The notes: generated by a model not told the origin, from the sequence alone. A stretch of 64,000 bases of DNA from Anagrus nilaparvatae (GCA_022575985.1 JAKSXM010000177.1:558001-622000); one strand, 5' to 3'. Counted from the stretch's first letter, positions 12,661 to 25,250 are shown. Made by a program: numbers and translations.

Positions 12661-13854
12661 TTAATCAAATTTACCGAAAAATCTAAAACTTTAGTCAGTG
12701 TTTTCAGGAATTTTCATACCCACTAAATTGGTTCTACAGATGAAAATTTTAAAAATTTGAATTTTTAATAACTACTGAATGATATTTTCATTTTTCTGAA
12801 TTTATAAATTAACGTTCAAGCTAATATATATATATTTATTTATGACTGTAAAAGAATTTGGCTATTAAGAAAACATCTGTCAAATGTTCAAAAGAAACAA
12901 AAAAGTACTTAAACTTAGTCATCGCCAAAACTTTTAATTTCTAATTACTAAACATTAAATGTATTAAATGTAAACAATGAAAAATTATTACTTTTTGCCT
13001 AATTTTTCTTTTTTATAATAAACTTAATAATACAGTCGTCCCTAGTTAATAACGAAAATAGAAATTAAATTTTTTAATGATTAATGAAAAAAAATCTTCT
13101 AATAGAAGAAAAAATATTATGGATTTTTTACTGTACAAATAATACAGAAGTTTTTGCTATTTTTTTTTAATTCTTTTCGCCGCAAGAATATAGAATAAAG
13201 TATATTTTGGCCCCTGGTTTACAAAAACAAAGAAAGGCGAAGACCGCATGTTAGTTACTATATAACTGATGTGAAACTGCGATCTGGGGTATTCTTTATT
13301 GATGTACTAAGGTTGTGTACAATTTTTCATGCAGTAAACGAGTTATATAATCGTGATAAATGGCTAATATTTCAGTCAGTAAAGATAACTAAGTATAATT
13401 TATTAAAAGTCTGATTGAATTGATTTTTTTAAACATTTTTTTCAGATTCAACTTATAGTATTTTTCATTTAAATTTCATTATTTGTTCAAAATTTTTTAT
13501 TTAGGGGAGTTTAACTTTTTGGACAGCCAATTCGCTTCTGAATTTCAAAACAGGTTGTGATAGTTAAAATAACATCCTGCATACTCTCAGTTTATCTGAA
13601 TGGGCCTCCTAGGCCTAGATATTAAACCCCTGATACCAAATGAAGCTGCTACCTTTTAAGTCTTTTAGTTGGTCTCATTATTTTTGTATAAGTATCAGCT
13701 ATTAATCCCCGTAACCCGGATTTAGTAATCAGTAATTCTCTTACCGTTATAGCCCAGCAAACGAAAAATGGCCATATTTGCAAAAAAAAAGGTTTTATAC
13801 ACACAAATAAAAGTAGTTTAAGATTTTTTAATGACAAAATTTTTGAAAAAAAAC
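12661..13854. other. AT-rich noncoding DNA with possible transposon scraps
   Basis: No gene. TACAGTCGTCCCTAGTTAAT at 13033 resembles a transposon end. At 13235-13320 CTGCGATCTGGGGTATTCTT resembles 21885-21910 and 61650-61670, so a dispersed repeat is present. Confidence 0.4.
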
Positions 13855-13985
13855 TAACTCACACACACACACGCACGCACGCACGCATACAGACTTTTTT
13901 TAAAAACTGGTTTTTTAGCTTCCTGAGGTCTCGAAACGTGTATATATGCAAAAAAATCAAAATTTCACCTATTAATGATTCTTCT
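13855..13985 (+). repeat. CA/CG microsatellite plus TAGCTTCCTGAGGTC repeat, copy 2
   Basis: An (AC)n tract turning into (GCAC)n at about 13860-13888 is followed by a poly-T stretch, AAAAACTGG and the TTAGCTTCCTGAGGTCTCG core shared with 12490 and 24760. Confidence 0.6.
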
Positions 13986-15029
13986 AAATGAGGAACCAAA
14001 AATACAAAAGAAGTTTTTGAAATTATGAAAAACGTAAATTAAATTAATAAATGATTTATGATGTGTATATGCAGAGAATTTTAAGATTAAAAGTCTTTTT
14101 AATTATTAATTAAAGTTAAATTTTATACAACCGTAATCTAAAATATATCAGTGATTAAGTTTTATTGAAATGAGCATTATATCTATAAAAGATGTAAACA
14201 TTAATAAAGATAATTTTAATACCTTTTATAATTTTGTGTAATATCATAAATTAATTAAATTTTGAAAAAATGTAGCTTAATATTTTTTCTATTTTTCATT
14301 AATAAATAATTAAATAACTGAAATAAACTTTTTGGGCTTAAACGCACCAAATGACCTTTTGTTAATTATGAGATTTCAAGTGTCCAATATTAATTTATTT
14401 CTTATCTAATATTATTAACAATATTAAGTAACAGATTTTAATTTTAATTATGTTTCTATTATTTATTACAAAACACAAATATCAAAAATTTGATAATAGA
14501 GTAATAAAAGAAATAAATTTAAAACTTTTTGGAAGTTGTAAATAACACTGGTTAATTAATTGGGGAAATAAACACAAAGTGTCAAAGTTGGACAGAAGAG
14601 TAGAGAAAATTATAATACAAAATATTCTTTTCCGAATGTGTAATTAAAAATACGTCCTTCCAGCAGTTACTATCTTTCTAGTCCCAATTTTTGTCAGTCA
14701 TTTTTATATTTTTGACCTTTTTTGTAAATCTTCTAAGGTTTAAGAAAATCATTATCTATCAATTTTTATGTGTATTTATTCTTGAGAAAAAGTACAACGC
14801 TCCGGTTTTTTTATATTAACATTTATTAAGACAGTAAAGGATTTTCAATCAATCACATTTTAAATTAATTTGTACCTCTAAAGTTGATTAATATTGTTTC
14901 TTCTTTTTTAAAGCAGTGATTAATTGTTTTTTACTTAAGAAACTTACAATTAGTGATTGTCTATAAATATACGCAACAGCATATTACTTTTAAATAAATT
15001 AATAAAAATATAAATTTCTATAAACTAAC
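13986..15029. other. AT-rich noncoding DNA
   Basis: Nothing recognisable beyond low-complexity A/T sequence. Confidence 0.5.
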
Positions 15030-15310
15030 TAACATAAAAATGTTTTAATAATAGGGAGGGGGACCCTAAAAATCTAAAAATCAATGGGTGGAAAGTAAAA
15101 TGTGTCCAATTTAGGGAGGGTTCACATATGTCCGATTTAAGGGGGAGGGGTCAAATTGGGACTTGGAAAAATTTCAATTTGGGACTTAGAATAATTTCGA
15201 TTTAGGTACTTGGAATAATCCGGGTTCAATAAGTAATCAGAGAGGGGAGGGGTCAAAAGTGTTTGATTTAAGGGGGTCGAATAGTTTGGGTTTAGAATCT
15301 TAACATCTAG
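15030..15310 (-). repeat. Dispersed GGGACTTAGAATAATTTCGA tandem repeat, copy 1
   Basis: Short units of about 20-24 bp (GGGACTTGGAAAAATTTCAA, GGGACTTAGAATAATTTCGA, GTACTTGGAATAATCCGGGT) recur in series next to GGGGAGGGGTCAA blocks and end at AGAATCTTAACATCTAGTAA. The reverse complement of the same arrangement occurs at 40640-40930 and 50455-50670, with a shorter same-orientation version at 48825-48995. Confidence 0.65.
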
Positions 15311-15496
15311 TAAAGATAATAATTACAAATTACAAAAACAACAAATTGTATGGTAATGTTGCGTAACATTTATGCTTTAAAACTAGCCCTTAGTTGTAAG
15401 TAAATATGTTCCATGCATTTTGGTCGTGTTTACAAATACCGGTTATGAGTTTTTATATAAATCTCTAGTACTTTATAACCTTCTTTTTGGATCAAT

Positions 15497-16485
15497 CATA
15501 TTTAGTCGGGTCTATTCCGTAATTCAAAAATTAAAACCACGACCCTGGCTGACTTACGATGAAACCTATGGGAATCTCTTCCGATAGCCCTAAAGAACAG
15601 AATGGACAATGAATAAACTTGGGCTTTTGAAAATTGGGTGAAATTACCCCCAATTTCCCCCCTTCTTAAGCCCTATAAAAATTAAATTGATCTTTTGTTG
15701 TAAATTTAACGACCCCTAGTAGGTTTTTTGGGTCACTGAACACGAACATGATGTCGGTTTTTACCGAAAATGATTCAGCTGCCCACAATAGGCAACTTTA
15801 GGTTAATTTTTGGGTACTTTTAAATAGATCTTTTTTTTGTTGTAATTTTAATGACCCCTAGTAGGTTTAAAATATACATAAATTAACCTGAAGATGCCTA
15901 TTGTGGGCAACCGAATCATTTTCGGTAAAACCCGATGTCATATTCGTGTTCAGTGACCCAAAAAACCTACTAGGGGTCATTAAAATTACAAAAAAAAGAT
16001 CTATTTAAAAATACCCAAAAATTAACCTAAAGTTGCCTATTGTGGGCAGCTGAATCATTTTCGGTAAAAACCGACATCATATTCATGTTCAGTGACCCAA
16101 AAAACCTACTAGGGATCGTTAAAATTACAAAAAAAAGGGTCTATTCTAAAAATACCCATAAATTAACCTGAAGTTGCCTATTGTGGGCAGCCGTATCATT
16201 TTCGGTAAAACCCGATGTCATATTCGTGTTCAGTGACCCAAAAAACCTACTAGAGGTCGTTAAATTTACAAAAAATGATCAATTTAAATTTTAGGGCTTA
16301 AGGGGGGGGGGGAAATTGGGGGTAATTTCACCCAATTTTCAAAAGCCCAAGTTTATTCATTTTCCATTCTGTTATTTAGGGCTATCTGAAGAGATTCCCA
16401 TAGGTTTCATCGTAAATCAGCCAGGGTCGTGGTTTTCAGAGGTTTGGCCTTTTTTTTTACACCTAAGCCCCGACTAATTGGGTCC
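15497..16485. mobile_element. ~1-kb inverted-repeat element with 140-bp internal units
   Basis: The outer arms match in inverted orientation: TTAGTCGGG near 15500 against CCCCGACTAAT near 16470, and AAAACCACGACCCTGGCTGA (15533) against its inverse ending at 16436; the arms continue inward through AACCTATGGGAATCTCTTC and AATTGGGTGAAATTACCCCC. Inside, a unit containing ATTAACCT, TTGCCTATTGTGGGCAG, CATTTTCGGTAAAA and GTTCAGTGACCCAAAAAACC starts at 15882, 16021 and 16162 (steps of 139 and 141 bp), with at least one unit in the opposite orientation at 15690-15860. No protein is encoded. Probably a nonautonomous DNA element; superfamily unknown. Confidence 0.85.
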
Positions 16486-16768
16486 TAATAATCTATATGA
16501 AAAAAATAGACTGGAATCTATAACTCATAAATTTCGCCGTTTTGTTTCTTTCAAAATATATGAGTCTATGTCCTACACTGATCACAACTATTCTTAAATA
16601 TCAACTAAATTAAACATTTTTACCATCATTTTTCAATTAACAATAATCTTTTTAATGTAGAAAATTATTTTTTTATTATTTTCTTATTTATAGAAAATAA
16701 TAATGTTAAATAAAAATATAACGATCAGAATGGAACAAATTTTTTGATGAAATGTTATCTTTATTTCA

Positions 16769-17008
16769 TTGACGTTTCGAAAGACTAGCTTTCCTTGTCA
16801 AATCAATACTCTTTTCAATTTCACTAATAGATCCATTTATTATAACTTAAGAAATTATAGAACCTTTACTGAAAACCATTCTAATAAAAATTTTCAATTT
16901 TATTCTCCTTACAATAGACTTGCACGAAATTGGAATATAGATACATTAAATAACTTAACATTCAAGGAAACAGACATGGAAAGTTTTAAATTCATAATTA
17001 AAAATTGA
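16769..17008 (+). pseudogene. Possible C-terminal remnant of a retroelement ORF
   Basis: A 79-codon frame has less AT-driven composition than its surroundings and a pattern (YNLRNYRTF..., YSPYNRLARNWN, ESFKFIIKN) that recalls the tail of some LINE reverse transcriptases, where aromatic-rich blocks precede the stop. No catalytic residues are present. It is adjacent to TTTCATTGACGTTTCGAAAG, a phrase like those in retroelement 3' regions. The identification is tentative. Confidence 0.25.
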
Positions 17009-17101
17009 CTTTTAAAACATTATTGCTATACCAAGTAATGGAAATTGAAGAACTTTTACACATTCTGTAATTTATAACTTCAATTATATACATAGTATTA
17101 T

Positions 17102-17308
17102 GAGCGCCAGTCAAAACTCAGAACTGCTGTTTAGTATTACCGGTACCTTTCATATCAATTTTTTTAAAAAATAACGTATGTTAACGAAAAAAAACTAAAT
17201 ATTGCAATATTAATTTTAAAAATAATAATGTGTATTTTATATTGGAAACTTCTTTCCTGTCTGGTGCTGATACTGCTAAACAGCAGTTCTGAGTTTTGAC
17301 TGGCGCCC
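17102..17308. mobile_element. 207-bp hAT-type MITE with perfect 8-bp TSD
   Basis: The ends GAGCGCCAGTCAAAACTCAG and (inverted) CTGAGTTTTGACTGGCGCCC continue for about 32 bp of near-perfect inverted repeat. The direct repeat AGTATTAT flanks both sides (17094-17101, 17309-17316). Eight-base TSDs are the hallmark of hAT elements. The interior is AT-rich and noncoding. The well-preserved arms and TSD suggest a fairly recent insertion. Confidence 0.9.
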
Positions 17309-17316
17309 AGTATTAT

Positions 17317-19060
17317 TATGAAATTGTTTCTTTAAGTTTAAAGCAAAATATTTTTTTATTAATCTTCTTAATTTCTATTATTGTTAATAATTAAATTAAA
17401 ACTAAAATTATACTTATGTTCTTGTTTAAATTTAAAAATAATCTATTTTATTTGGGGGTAAATTTTAACATTATACCCATTATTATAGAGCGATGCTCTA
17501 CCTTAATGTATGCGAAAATCGACACAAGAAATTAGAAATTAATTAAAAAAGAAAAATGATTAGCAAAATTATTAGAAACAACCAACCTAGAAAATAAATT
17601 AAATTTGGAGAGTTTATTCCTAATATAGAAGAGATCATGAGACTGCGACTAACTACTTAGTATTTGTCAAAAATTACAATTTTGGCAGCAAATTAAAAAT
17701 TAGTCATTTTGGGACAAAAATAGGTACTCGGTTTACTAGTTGTAACAAAGAGACTTTAAAAAAATAAAATTAAAAAGATAAAATATTTATAAAGTACAGA
17801 GTTTTTGGAAATTTGAAGCTTGTAGACAATTTTTGAGATTTATAAAACTCATTTTCGTCAAAAATGGCAATTTTGTAGGTAATTTAAAAATTGATCATTT
17901 TAGACCAAAAATGGCCATTTGGTTAATTAGCATAAGACTGACAGAATTAGCCATAAAAAATTGCGGTTCATTGGGATTAAAAGTTAACTATAATACCGAA
18001 AAATTGTGATCAATAAGAAGTGTTTTTATTAATTTTTGTATTTAAGGAAAAATACGAGCCATTAACATGATTCTTAAACAATAACAAATTAATGTTTTCG
18101 TAGAAATACTGACTTTTTTTTAATGGTAAACAAATTCGTAAAGTGTTTTATTACAGCAAACAAATAAATTAAAAACTAATATTAACATTAATTAGCACAT
18201 TTGAACGATTCCAAACAGTAAAGAAAACCAAATTTTTTATTGAACAAACATGGCTGTAATTTTTTATTAAACTTTTTATTATAATCGGTAAAAAATTTAT
18301 TTTTCAAAAAATTATAAAAGTTTAAAAACAAAAATTCTAAAAATTACAAAAACATTAATAAATACTAAAATATTTTCTCAAAACTATTGTGCTTATCGGT
18401 TGTCACTTTTAAGAACACAATGTTTGAATGACATAGAAAAAGATTCATATAATTAATTAAGAGACTGTAAAGCTCTATAAATTTTTTTTTTAACTCTTGG
18501 GAATTGCAAAACTTGAATGACGTTACTATGGAATTCGATTTACTTAAGAACCTTCTAAGCGCGTCAGAAGAATCTTGTAAGTTTTTTTTTTTTGAAAAAA
18601 GAAGAGTAGAAATATCAGAAAGACAAACGAGGAGACGGGATATTTAATAGATGCACTTAATCTTTAACAACTTTGAGATTCCTTGACATCGAAATGAAGT
18701 AATTTCAAGATTCTTGCAAAAAAATAATTTTTTATTGTCAATACTTCAACTGACGTTTAAAATGAAATTTAAAAAAATATATTTGTATTTATTTAAAGTT
18801 GAATAATACTTTTTTATTTAAAAAAAAAAATTATTTTTTATAAAACCAGAAATTTTTGCCTGCTAGTTATTGAAAACAAGAAAGTTGTTTAACATAATAT
18901 TATTCATAACGTACAAAACTATTGATTTGGACATTTCGCATCTTGTCAAAAGTTATATATGCTGGAAAAACTTTTTTAATAGATTCTCTATATTCAAGAA
19001 ACTTTGTACCATAAAAGGTGTCAATTTTCTCTTAAACTTAATATTCATAAGTATATTTAC
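17317..19060. other. AT-rich noncoding DNA with an old repeat
   Basis: No gene. At 17630-17960 phrases such as GGAAATTTGAAGCTTGTAGA and CAAAAATGGC recur at 44335-44420 and 46930-47010, marking a dispersed repeat family. Confidence 0.45.
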
Positions 19061-19530
19061 CTATTGTTACTATTATTATTATTATTACTTCTATAAGTCA
19101 CACGGTGGCATCGTCTGGGTTATGGACATCTCGCTAGGGATTTTAAAGGACCTAATAGATACAGGTGTAGGGACTCTAGATACAACCTTTAAGGATGTGA
19201 AAAACCGGAGCAATGTTTCTTATGTTTAGAACTAGTAATTGAAGAAAAGAAGACAGGTCATGTCAGTGGTACAAACTTTGTACTACAAAGAAATACAGAA
19301 GTATTTTGATAACGAATTTTGGAGACGAAGAAAAGGTTACAGAGTTAAAAAAGAATAAATGTAAGGACAATAATTGAAGGACTTTAACAATCGAAGATAC
19401 AAGGCCTTGAAATTTCCCTGAAGTAATGTGATAAACGGTCCCGGGGGGCTTCTATAAGGTAGGAAGAGACTGGAGTTTTAGTGGGTATGACAAGTTAAAG
19501 TCCTAAATAACCGGTCAGATGTTGAACGAT
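19061..19530 (+). mobile_element. 3' fragment of the same LINE family as at 5.7 kb
   Basis: A GC-richer island in AT-rich surroundings. From about 19310 onward it matches the minus strand of 5960-5735: GGAGACGAAGAAAAGG, GGCCTTGAA, CTGAAGTAATGTG, ACGGTCCCGGG, TGGAGTTTTAGTGGGTATG. The preceding part (19090-19230) may be the end of the retrotransposon coding region; an open frame ends at 19229, but no RT motif is visible. A 5'-truncated LINE copy is the simplest reading. A (TAT)n microsatellite lies just upstream (19060-19085). Confidence 0.6.
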
Positions 19531-21028
19531 ATGCAAACCAAAAACAAAAAATTCTATTAGCATTATAAAAAATAATAAAATGATTAATTTCAAAAATATT
19601 TTAAATCAAAATATTTATTCAATTATATATTTTATCATTTGGTAAATAAATTTAAATAAATATTTACAAGTTTATTAAAAATGACAAAATAAAATAATAA
19701 CATGCATATCAAAAAATGTAAAGCATATAAAAATTTATTTCACGTAATATTTTTGTGAAAAAAAAATGTCTACGTGTTTGGAGTACTCGTGTAAATATGA
19801 TACGATATTTTTACTTTTTTCTATTATTTTAAAAATGAAAACACACAGACTATAAAATTTTTATTTACAGCAGAATACAATAATAAAAATATTTTTAATA
19901 TGGCTAAATTTAGATGTAAGCGATAGACTTGTGTTCAATTTGGTTCAATATAATATTTTCTGAAAAGTACTACTGAAAATAAGCACCCATTCAGCTTCTA
20001 TAAGTTTCAATTCTTGATTTTTGACATCCATTTTAATTTTTTGGTAATTTTATACAATTAGAGCAGATAATTTTATCATAAAAAATTATTTTTTCTTAGA
20101 TTACGATAGAAAATTTCCCGTACAACATGATTTCGGTGTCCAAAAATTTATTTGAATTGCTCATACGTAAAAAATCTGTAAAATACGACATTTCTCAAAA
20201 TTATACAGTAAAAATTATTCTAGTTCACCCAAAACTTTTGAAAGCGCTAGGTACAAAAATACAGGCACCTAAAAAATAAAATAATAAAAAAACAAAATTT
20301 ATCAAAAAAATAAACTGAAGAATTCATCAATATTTTAGTGATTAAATATTATTCTTATCTAATAAGTACAATAGTATTTTAGGCCAACTAAATTCTTTAC
20401 TGCAGGCCTCACCGAGGTTTCATTTATCAAGTGAAATTTTCTTCATTTAAAATGACTAATGTAAATATTTTAATAAAAAAACAAAAGTTAATTTATGATT
20501 TTATTTAATTTTAATAAACGTGTATCACGTGCTTTATTTTTTATCAGTATTTTTAATTTAAAAACATTATAACCCTGATTGCACAAACTATTAAAATATT
20601 ATAAAGATAATATTTGTCTGTTTTTTTCGTTTATTTAAATACAAGTAGACTTTATTTTAATAGGTTTAAATGCTTATAGTTGTGTATATTTGATAAAAAA
20701 TATTTTTAAATAAAGTTTCAGTTTTATCAGTACGTGCTATTATGATACTATATTTATTTATTTAATACCATTATACCATTTCATTATGATTTTATGCTAA
20801 AAATAAAGAAAAAATTTAATTATTAGAACTTACGATCAAACTAGTAAAATTTAAAGTATCTAGAAATTTTGAAATTATTAGCAATGTATCTTGCATATAC
20901 TGTACAAGTGCACATGCACTCAACATTTATATCTTATGTAATTAATTTTCAGTTTTGCAAAGAGATATTATAAAAGTTGAATAAGCGCGTTTTAAAATTC
21001 CAGGGACCCGATTCTTGAAATCACTATT
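19531..21028. other. AT-rich noncoding DNA
   Basis: No gene or clear repeat seen. Confidence 0.5.
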
Positions 21029-21447
21029 TAAGGGCAAATGTATAATTTTTCATTAAAAATAATTAAATATTTGTTATCAGCGACCTAAAAAACCCCTGTA
21101 TACCAAATTTTAGAGGGCTGGACTGAATGTAGCAAAAATGCCCTTTTAGGGGCTAGTTTGGGCAAATTTAAGGGCAAAGGTATAATTTTTCATAAAAAAT
21201 AATTGAATATTCGTAATTACCGATCCAAAAAACCCCCGTATACCAAATTTCAAAGGCTTAGAGTGAATTTGTCAAAAATGCCCTTTCTAGGGCAAGTTTT
21301 GCCCAATTTAAGGGTCAAGCCCCAATTTCTCATAGAAAAGACCCCGATTTTCGTGTTCAGCAACCCAAAAAACCTATAGTGGACCAAATCTGGTGGTGGC
21401 CAGAAACAATACAACCCCCCCCCCCCCCGTATTTTGACTGGAGTATA
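21029..21447. repeat. Three tandem 140-bp units
   Basis: Units begin at 21029, 21169 and 21309 with TAAGGGCAAATGTATAATTT, TAAGGGCAAAGGTATAATTT and TAAGGGTCAAGCCCCAATTT, exactly 140 bp apart. Each carries a GACCYAAAAAACCYCYGTATA or CAACCCAAAAAACCTATAGT box; the third has TTTTCGTGTTCAGCAACCC, which matches the 15.5-kb element's TTCGTGTTCAGTGACCC. The third unit ends in a C15-type run and TATTTTGACTGGAGTATAT, a phrase repeated at 22795-22812. Confidence 0.85.
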
Positions 21448-21696
21448 TGCGCAATTTTTTTTTTTCAATTTTTTGAGCTAGAAAGAAAAGAATTCCGCTT
21501 GTGGCAAACGAAAGGTCCGCTTGCGGTAAACGAAAAAATAGAAGACCTTAGAAATTTTATGAAAACTTATATGACCCTAAATCTTTTAATTATAAAATTC
21601 AAAAACTTTTGGTTATACACTTAAGTAAGCAGTACCTCTTCTTTTGGAAAATGGAAACTTCCAGGATCCAAACAAGTGACGAGAACTACATTTTTT

Positions 21697-23112
21697 TATG
21701 CGACAGTCTCAGGGCCATTTTTACAGGCACGCCAAGTATGCCATTGCGTAGGGAGCCAGCATTTTAAAAGGCGCAAATTTTTCTGAGATACAAATTTTTA
21801 TAGTATATTACGACCCATGGCCAGAAAAGTAAAGAATGGTTAAAATCGCACGTAAATTACCTTCCGAGGCGAAGCCAAGGATAGTAAACTGTGATTTGGG
21901 GCATTCTTTATTTATAGCCCAGGGTCGTATATAATTTTTCTGTCTTTGCCAGACGCGCAGCGGCCGGGAAATACGTGCTTTATGGCCGCTGACCAGAAAA
22001 AATATTTTTAGAAAATATATTTTTTTAAAAACACGTTTTATAATTTCATATTAGCTTTTTCAAAAGCATTTTAAAGTAATTTTAAAAACAAATATGTAAA
22101 AGAAAAGTAAAATTTTCTTCAAGCCTTAATTTTTGTAGATCTGGGGTAATTCGGGTTTGGTTGTGAAGATTCGCTCTACTATAGGTTTTATGGGTCGCTG
22201 AACACGAAAATCGAGGTCATTGTGTAATAAAATGGGAGCTTCATCCTTAAATTTGCAAAAACTACCCCCAAAAAGGGGTATTTTTACATTCTCGCACTTT
22301 GAGCGCTCAGATTTTCATCATACGAGTTTTTTAGGTCACTGATAAAGAATTTCGAATTTCTTTTTCATTAATAATCAATAATTTACCTTTAAAATAATTT
22401 TCGTACTTCTAGCATCCAGGATATCCTCATATGGGTTTTTTGGGTCGCTAATCAAGAATTTCGACTTCTTTTTTATAAATAATCAATATTTCACCACAAA
22501 AAAGGAGTCGACATTCTTGAATAGCGACCCGAAAAACCTATATGGACATACCCTGGACGCTCAAAGTGCGAAAATAGCAAAAACACCTTTTTTAGGGGTA
22601 GTTTTAGCTATTTTAAGGGTGAAATACTGATTATTTATGAAAAAGAAGTCGAAATTCTTGATCAGCGACCAAAAAACCCGTTTAGTGCAAATTTAAGCGT
22701 TCAAAGTACGAAAAAGTTAGAAGAAACACCTTTTTAAAACCTATAGTAGAGTAAATCTCGTATTCGCTAGTGACAATACAACCCCTCCCCCCGTATTTTG
22801 ACTGGAGTATATCTCATGAACCTGGCTTCGCCTCGGAAGGTAATTTCCCTGCGATTTAGACCTTTCTTTACTTTTTTGGACACACTCTCGTAATTTACTA
22901 TTACATCATTTTATAATTATACAATTAATTTAGTACGCCTTTTTATGAATTTAATTTTAGATCAAGCGCATGATGAAGATCAGAGCAATACACACACACA
23001 CACACACACACAATATAAACTTCATTTTTTACGTTTTTCCCTCGCCTTACATAGGCGGCAAATTTTTGGCATTAGGCGGCAAAAAGGGTAAAAACGACCC
23101 TGGACAGTCTAA
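21697..23112. mobile_element. ~1.4-kb inverted-repeat element related to the 140-bp family
   Basis: Outer arms: GACAGTCTCAGGGCCATTTT (21702) is inverted near 23090-23112 (AAACGACCCTGGACAGTCT). Inner arms: AAAGTAAAGAATGG...TTACCTTCCGAGGCGAAGCC (21822-21877) is inverted at 22823-22885. Between them, ~140-bp units carry GGGTCGCTGAACACGAAAAT (22192) and a second box at 22334, then two inverted boxes (AGCGACC at 22523 and 22664, 141 bp apart). A (CA)n tract sits at about 22990-23012. No protein encoded. Confidence 0.7.
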
Positions 23113-23869
23113 TATATGATTATTAATTTATTTCAATACAAATTGGAAAATGAGAGTCCTCTCCACTAACGAATCTGTTAAATTGAAATAAATTTTAATA
23201 TACTAATTAATCCATGTAGTACAAACGTGCATAATTTCAAAATTTTCATAATTAAATAAAATTTGATATCAATTTCTATTAACAAAAAGATATAAAAAGA
23301 AAATTTATAATAAAAAAAAGTAAAAATTTAGTCTGCATGTAAAATTTCAAAATATATCATTCGATTTCAATTTAGATAATTAGCATATATTATAAAATAT
23401 ATAATATTTTATAAATTTGTGACGATTATAATTTTATATTGTACTTTGTAAATTGTTCCATTAAATTTATTAATTTTTTATTCAGCATAATTTAATATAC
23501 TACATTTTATAGATTATTTTATTTAATCTATAATTAAATTGGTTTTGAAAGAGATAACTGGAAAATTTTGATACATTTGTAATAATTTTTATCGTAGTAT
23601 AATTTAGTTAATAGGTTATTCTCTTACCTTTTAAATTCCTAAAATTAAATGCTTTTTAATAAGAGCTGAATTTTGAATAAACTTTTTCAATAAAATTTTG
23701 TCCAAAATTACAAATGGCATAATTTTTCAAAAAATAACTCTTGAATAACTCTGAAATCAAATCACTCAGATCATCAAATTTTTTATAAATAAATAACTAC
23801 TCTTGCATAAAGCCCATTATTAGCATATTTCTTACTTTTAAAATTTTTATTGTATATTTAAAACTTTTT
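23113..23869. other. AT-rich noncoding DNA
   Basis: Nothing recognisable. Confidence 0.5.
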
Positions 23870-24379
23870 TGTATATGCGGGATTTGAAAATACGAGGATG
23901 GCTCATTTCAAAAACTCCTTGTTATACGCGGTTTTCGTTGTTTTTATACGCGGGTTGGAAACGATTTTCAAAATCATTTTTTTTTTTATAGAACCAGTAA
24001 AAAAAACATTTTTATTATTCTAACATAACCGTTTGGAAAAAATTTCCCAACCAAAAAAAGATCTGTAAAAAATAAAAAATACCCTGCCAGCTAGCTGGCA
24101 CTAAGGTTCCTCAAACAATGAGCTAAATACTTCAATATGCCACAGATATCACCTCGGATATCACCGATTACAACCATGCAATCATACACTCATTTCTATT
24201 AACTTTTAAAACTTAAATTCAATACATAAAGAAAATTTATGTATTGAATTTAACTAAATCTATTTTTTTCAAATAAAATCTAACGTAATTCATTGGATAA
24301 TAATTATTCAAGATAGTACTTTCTGAAGTATTACACCAAAAAAATAAAAATATTGCAGTTTAATAAAAATTTTTTAATT

Positions 24380-24757
24380 TTGAGAAATAAATTTTGAAAA
24401 AATTCGGTATCAGATCCAAAAAATTACTATTAACGAACTGTCTAAAACTAGTACTCTCATAGAAATAAATTAGGTACTACGTCCAAAAAAAAAAAATTGG
24501 TTTTTTTTTGTAATTTTTACGTGAAAAAAATTTTGGGAAAAAAATTTTCAAAAAATTAAGTATCAGATTCGAGATATCGAGTAAAACCTATACTTTCAAA
24601 TACAAGTACTTTCGTGGAAATAAATGAGGTATTACATCCAAATTAAAAAAAAAAAAAGTATTTTGAAATCTCTTGATGAAAAAATTTTTGAAAAAAAAAT
24701 TAGGTCTTCACTCCATAATGTTTGTGAAATATCGCCAATTACATACATACATACCAT

Positions 24758-24788
<31 letters not shown>

Positions 24789-24890
24789 TACTTTCTTTTT
24801 TTAAAAACCGGTTTTTAAGCTTCCTGTGGTCTCAAAACGTGCTTATATGCCAAAAAGTCAAAAATCGAAATTTGAAAAAAAAATTTAAGG
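24380..24890 (+). repeat. Nested repeat: two ~170-bp units, CA tract, TAAGCTTCCTGTGGTC core
   Basis: Two direct, diverged units (starting near 24395 TTCGGTATCAGATCC and 24562 TTAAGTATCAGATTCGAG, each with TAGTACTCTCATAGAAATAA or AAGTACTTTCGTGGAAATAA) are followed by (CATA)n and (CA)n at 24745-24790 and the core shared with 12490 and 13855. The block sits inside the Tigger remnant, so it inserted later. Confidence 0.55.
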
Positions 24891-24894
24891 TTGA

Positions 24895-25250
24895 ATGTTA
24901 TGGAATCAAAGTCTTCTTAGAATGGCAAAAGAAATCGGTGGAGAAGGGTTTGAAGATGTTCAAGAATCCGAAATTTCAGAATTGGTTTTTTCAGAAACCG
25001 AAAAATTATCTATTGAAGACCTTGAAGAGATGGTTAGAGACGATACAAACGAACAAAAAAAAACCCGAAGAGGATTCAGAATAAGAATTTCATTCAAGCA
25101 GTTTAATAAAAATTATCAACTTGATCCAAAATGCAATTGACAAAGCTGTGACTCAGGATCCTAATTTTTTGAACATAATTGCAATGTGGCTCTCCAGGTT
25201 TATGAAGATCTCTATAAAGATTACACCAGATAGTTGAAGCATTCTAAAAT
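24895..25250 (+). pseudogene. C-terminal fragment of a Tigger-type transposase
   Basis: An open frame of 81 codons (24895-25140) contains MAKEIGGEGFEDVQESEI, LSIEDLEEMV and an acidic stretch: the arrangement of C-termini in Tigger/jerky-like (CENP-B family) transposases, where a 'LTNEDL-E' box follows an acidic helix. Downstream code in another frame (ALQVYEDLYKDYT, HSKITDFLK) resembles the family's last residues, so at least one frameshift or stop has occurred. The DDE catalytic core is absent; the fragment is inactive. Confidence 0.7.

Noticed and set aside
22985..23012. CA repeat as a possible CRISPR-like array
   Set aside because: Simple dinucleotide repeat without spacers.
24624..24818. 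64-codon frame ending in a Thr-His repeat
   Set aside because: It is a translation of the CA microsatellite and flanking repeat, not a gene.
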